A stretch of 64,000 bases of DNA, from NCBI RefSeq assembly GCF_003063295.1, contig NZ_MUXF01000005.1, positions 62,001 through 126,000 of the forward strand, read 5' to 3'. Under the pieces are notes generated by a model that was not told the DNA's origin, did no database searches, and was given only the letters and a program-made list of their open reading frames with translations. The translations under genes and the position numbers were made by a program. Below, in pieces: positions 63,212 to 64,000 of the stretch. This DNA comes from Arcobacter lacus. Lineage in GTDB: Bacteria; Campylobacterota; Campylobacteria; Campylobacterales; Arcobacteraceae. The stretch's first letter is position 1, and the number at the start of each line of letters is the position of its first letter.

Positions 63212-64000
63212 ATGATAGAAAATATAATCTCATATAGTGTGAAAAATAAGTTTATTATCCTTTTTGTTGTTTTTATTTTGACACTTTCTTCTATTTGGGC
63301 TGTTAAAAATACAAGTTTAGATGCATTACCTGATTTGTCTCCTGCGCAAGTTATCATTCAAGTTGAGTGGGATGGACAAAGTCCAAAAACAATAGAAGAA
63401 CAAATCTCTTATCCTCTTATTTCAAATTTGATGAGTTTGCCAAATATCGAAACAGTTAGAGCAATGAGCTCTTTTTCAAATGCAATGATTTATATCATAT
63501 TTAAAGATGGAACAAATTTATATGATGCAAGAAGTCGAATTTTAGAGCAACTTTCTACTTTACAAGGAACTTTTCCTAGTGGTTCAAGTGTTCAGCTTGG
63601 AGTTGATGCAACTGGTGTTGGTTGGGCTTATGAATACGCATTAAAGTCAAAAACAAAAAGTTTAGAAGAGTTACGAACTTTACAAGATTATTTTTATAAA
63701 TTTGGGCTTTTAGGAGTTGATGGAGTTAGTGAAATAGCAACAATTGGTGGTTTTATAAAAAATTATGAAATTACATTAAACCAAGACAAATTAGTTCAAT
63801 ATGATTTAAATATAGAAGATATTAAAAAAATTATTGAAGCAAACAATGATGACAAGGGTGGAAGAATTGTTTTAGAAAATGGTTATGAATATATAATTAC
63901 TGCTCGAGGTTATCTAAAATCAGTTGTTGATATTGAAAACATAACAATACAAACTGAAAATAATATACCATTGAAAATAAAAGATATAGCAACAGTTAAT
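63212..64000 (+). CDS. Heavy-metal efflux RND pump (CusA/CzcA family), N-terminal part
   Basis: The frame opens with ATG at 63212 and is still open at the window edge, so 263 residues of a protein normally about 1030 long are seen. Residues 13-32 are the first transmembrane helix; DALPDLSPAQVIIQVEW and GVGWAYEYAL (about residue 137) are signatures of the heavy-metal branch of RND pumps. Monovalent metal (Cu/Ag) is favoured by the adjacent FixH/YtkA-like Met-rich protein, but the deciding helix-4 motif lies outside the window. Confidence 0.92.
   Translation, partial: MIENIISYSVKNKFIILFVVFILTLSSIWAVKNTSLDALPDLSPAQVIIQVEWDGQSPKTIEEQISYPLISNLMSLPNIETVRAMSSFSNAMIYIIFKDGTNLYDARSRILEQLSTLQGTFPSGSSVQLGVDATGVGWAYEYALKSKTKSLEELRTLQDYFYKFGLLGVDGVSEIATIGGFIKNYEITLNQDKLVQYDLNIEDIKKIIEANNDDKGGRIVLENGYEYIITARGYLKSVVDIENITIQTENNIPLKIKDIATVN

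Noticed and set aside
63212-64000. Truncated pump gene as a pseudogene
   Set aside because: The frame is intact and simply runs off the end of the window.

Overview
This is a low-GC (well under 35% by eye), gene-dense bacterial chromosome segment of about 57 protein genes with no rRNA, tRNA, CRISPR or insertion sequence that I could see. The gene content points to Campylobacterota, most likely Arcobacter in the broad sense: RNase J with a basic N-terminal extension next to rsmA, an NrdA with a long insertion, HemJ, a DLD-II type lactate dehydrogenase with LutABC, a combined RluA/RsuA pseudouridine synthase set, and the biased A/T-rich codon use. Three near-consensus ParB sites (parS) lie between 43.7 and 50.4 kb, so the segment is probably close to the replication origin.

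Layout. 1-3.6 kb: end of a DUF4010 membrane protein, a flavodoxin-fold oxidoreductase divergent from an HxlR regulator, and a LysR regulator divergent from a YbfB-type MFS transporter. 3.7-12.5 kb: one 2922-residue LapA/BapA-like surface adhesin with a retention module and a TAAG protease site, without its own secretion genes. 12.5-18.3 kb: a pseudouridine synthase, then purB-nrdA-nrdB. 18.3-19.3 kb: a GC-richer structured repeat or RNA element followed by an AbiJ-NTD4 defence-type gene. 19.3-22.9 kb: a thioesterase, a small unknown gene, an OmpA-like protein plus a membrane-anchored helix-hairpin-helix protein, and a quinone oxidoreductase divergent from a second HxlR regulator.

22.9-26.1 kb (minus strand): a SurA-like chaperone, gatB and gpsA. 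26.2-36.5 kb (minus strand): a full lactate-utilisation locus, lutA-lutB-lutC, a sensor kinase and response regulator, lctP permease and a D-lactate dehydrogenase. The two-component pair sits inside the gene set and probably controls it. 36.5-45.3 kb: dCMP deaminase, accBC, a DEAD-box helicase with a long symmetrical leader, a PiT phosphate transporter, an AEC transporter lacking an ordinary start codon, and asnB.

45.4-53.7 kb (minus strand): an orphan Phd/YefM-like protein with its own operator, PhoH, HemJ, RarA, an RsuA/RluB-type pseudouridine synthase, KdsD/KpsF, RNase J and RsmA. 53.8-58.7 kb (plus strand): hisF, a SIMPL protein, a nucleoside phosphorylase-like protein, rlmN, a 32-residue membrane peptide, gltX and an RRM protein. 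58.8 kb to the end: a two-component system followed by a FixH/YtkA-like protein, a TolC-type channel, an adaptor and the first part of a heavy-metal RND pump, arranged like a cus copper/silver efflux locus.
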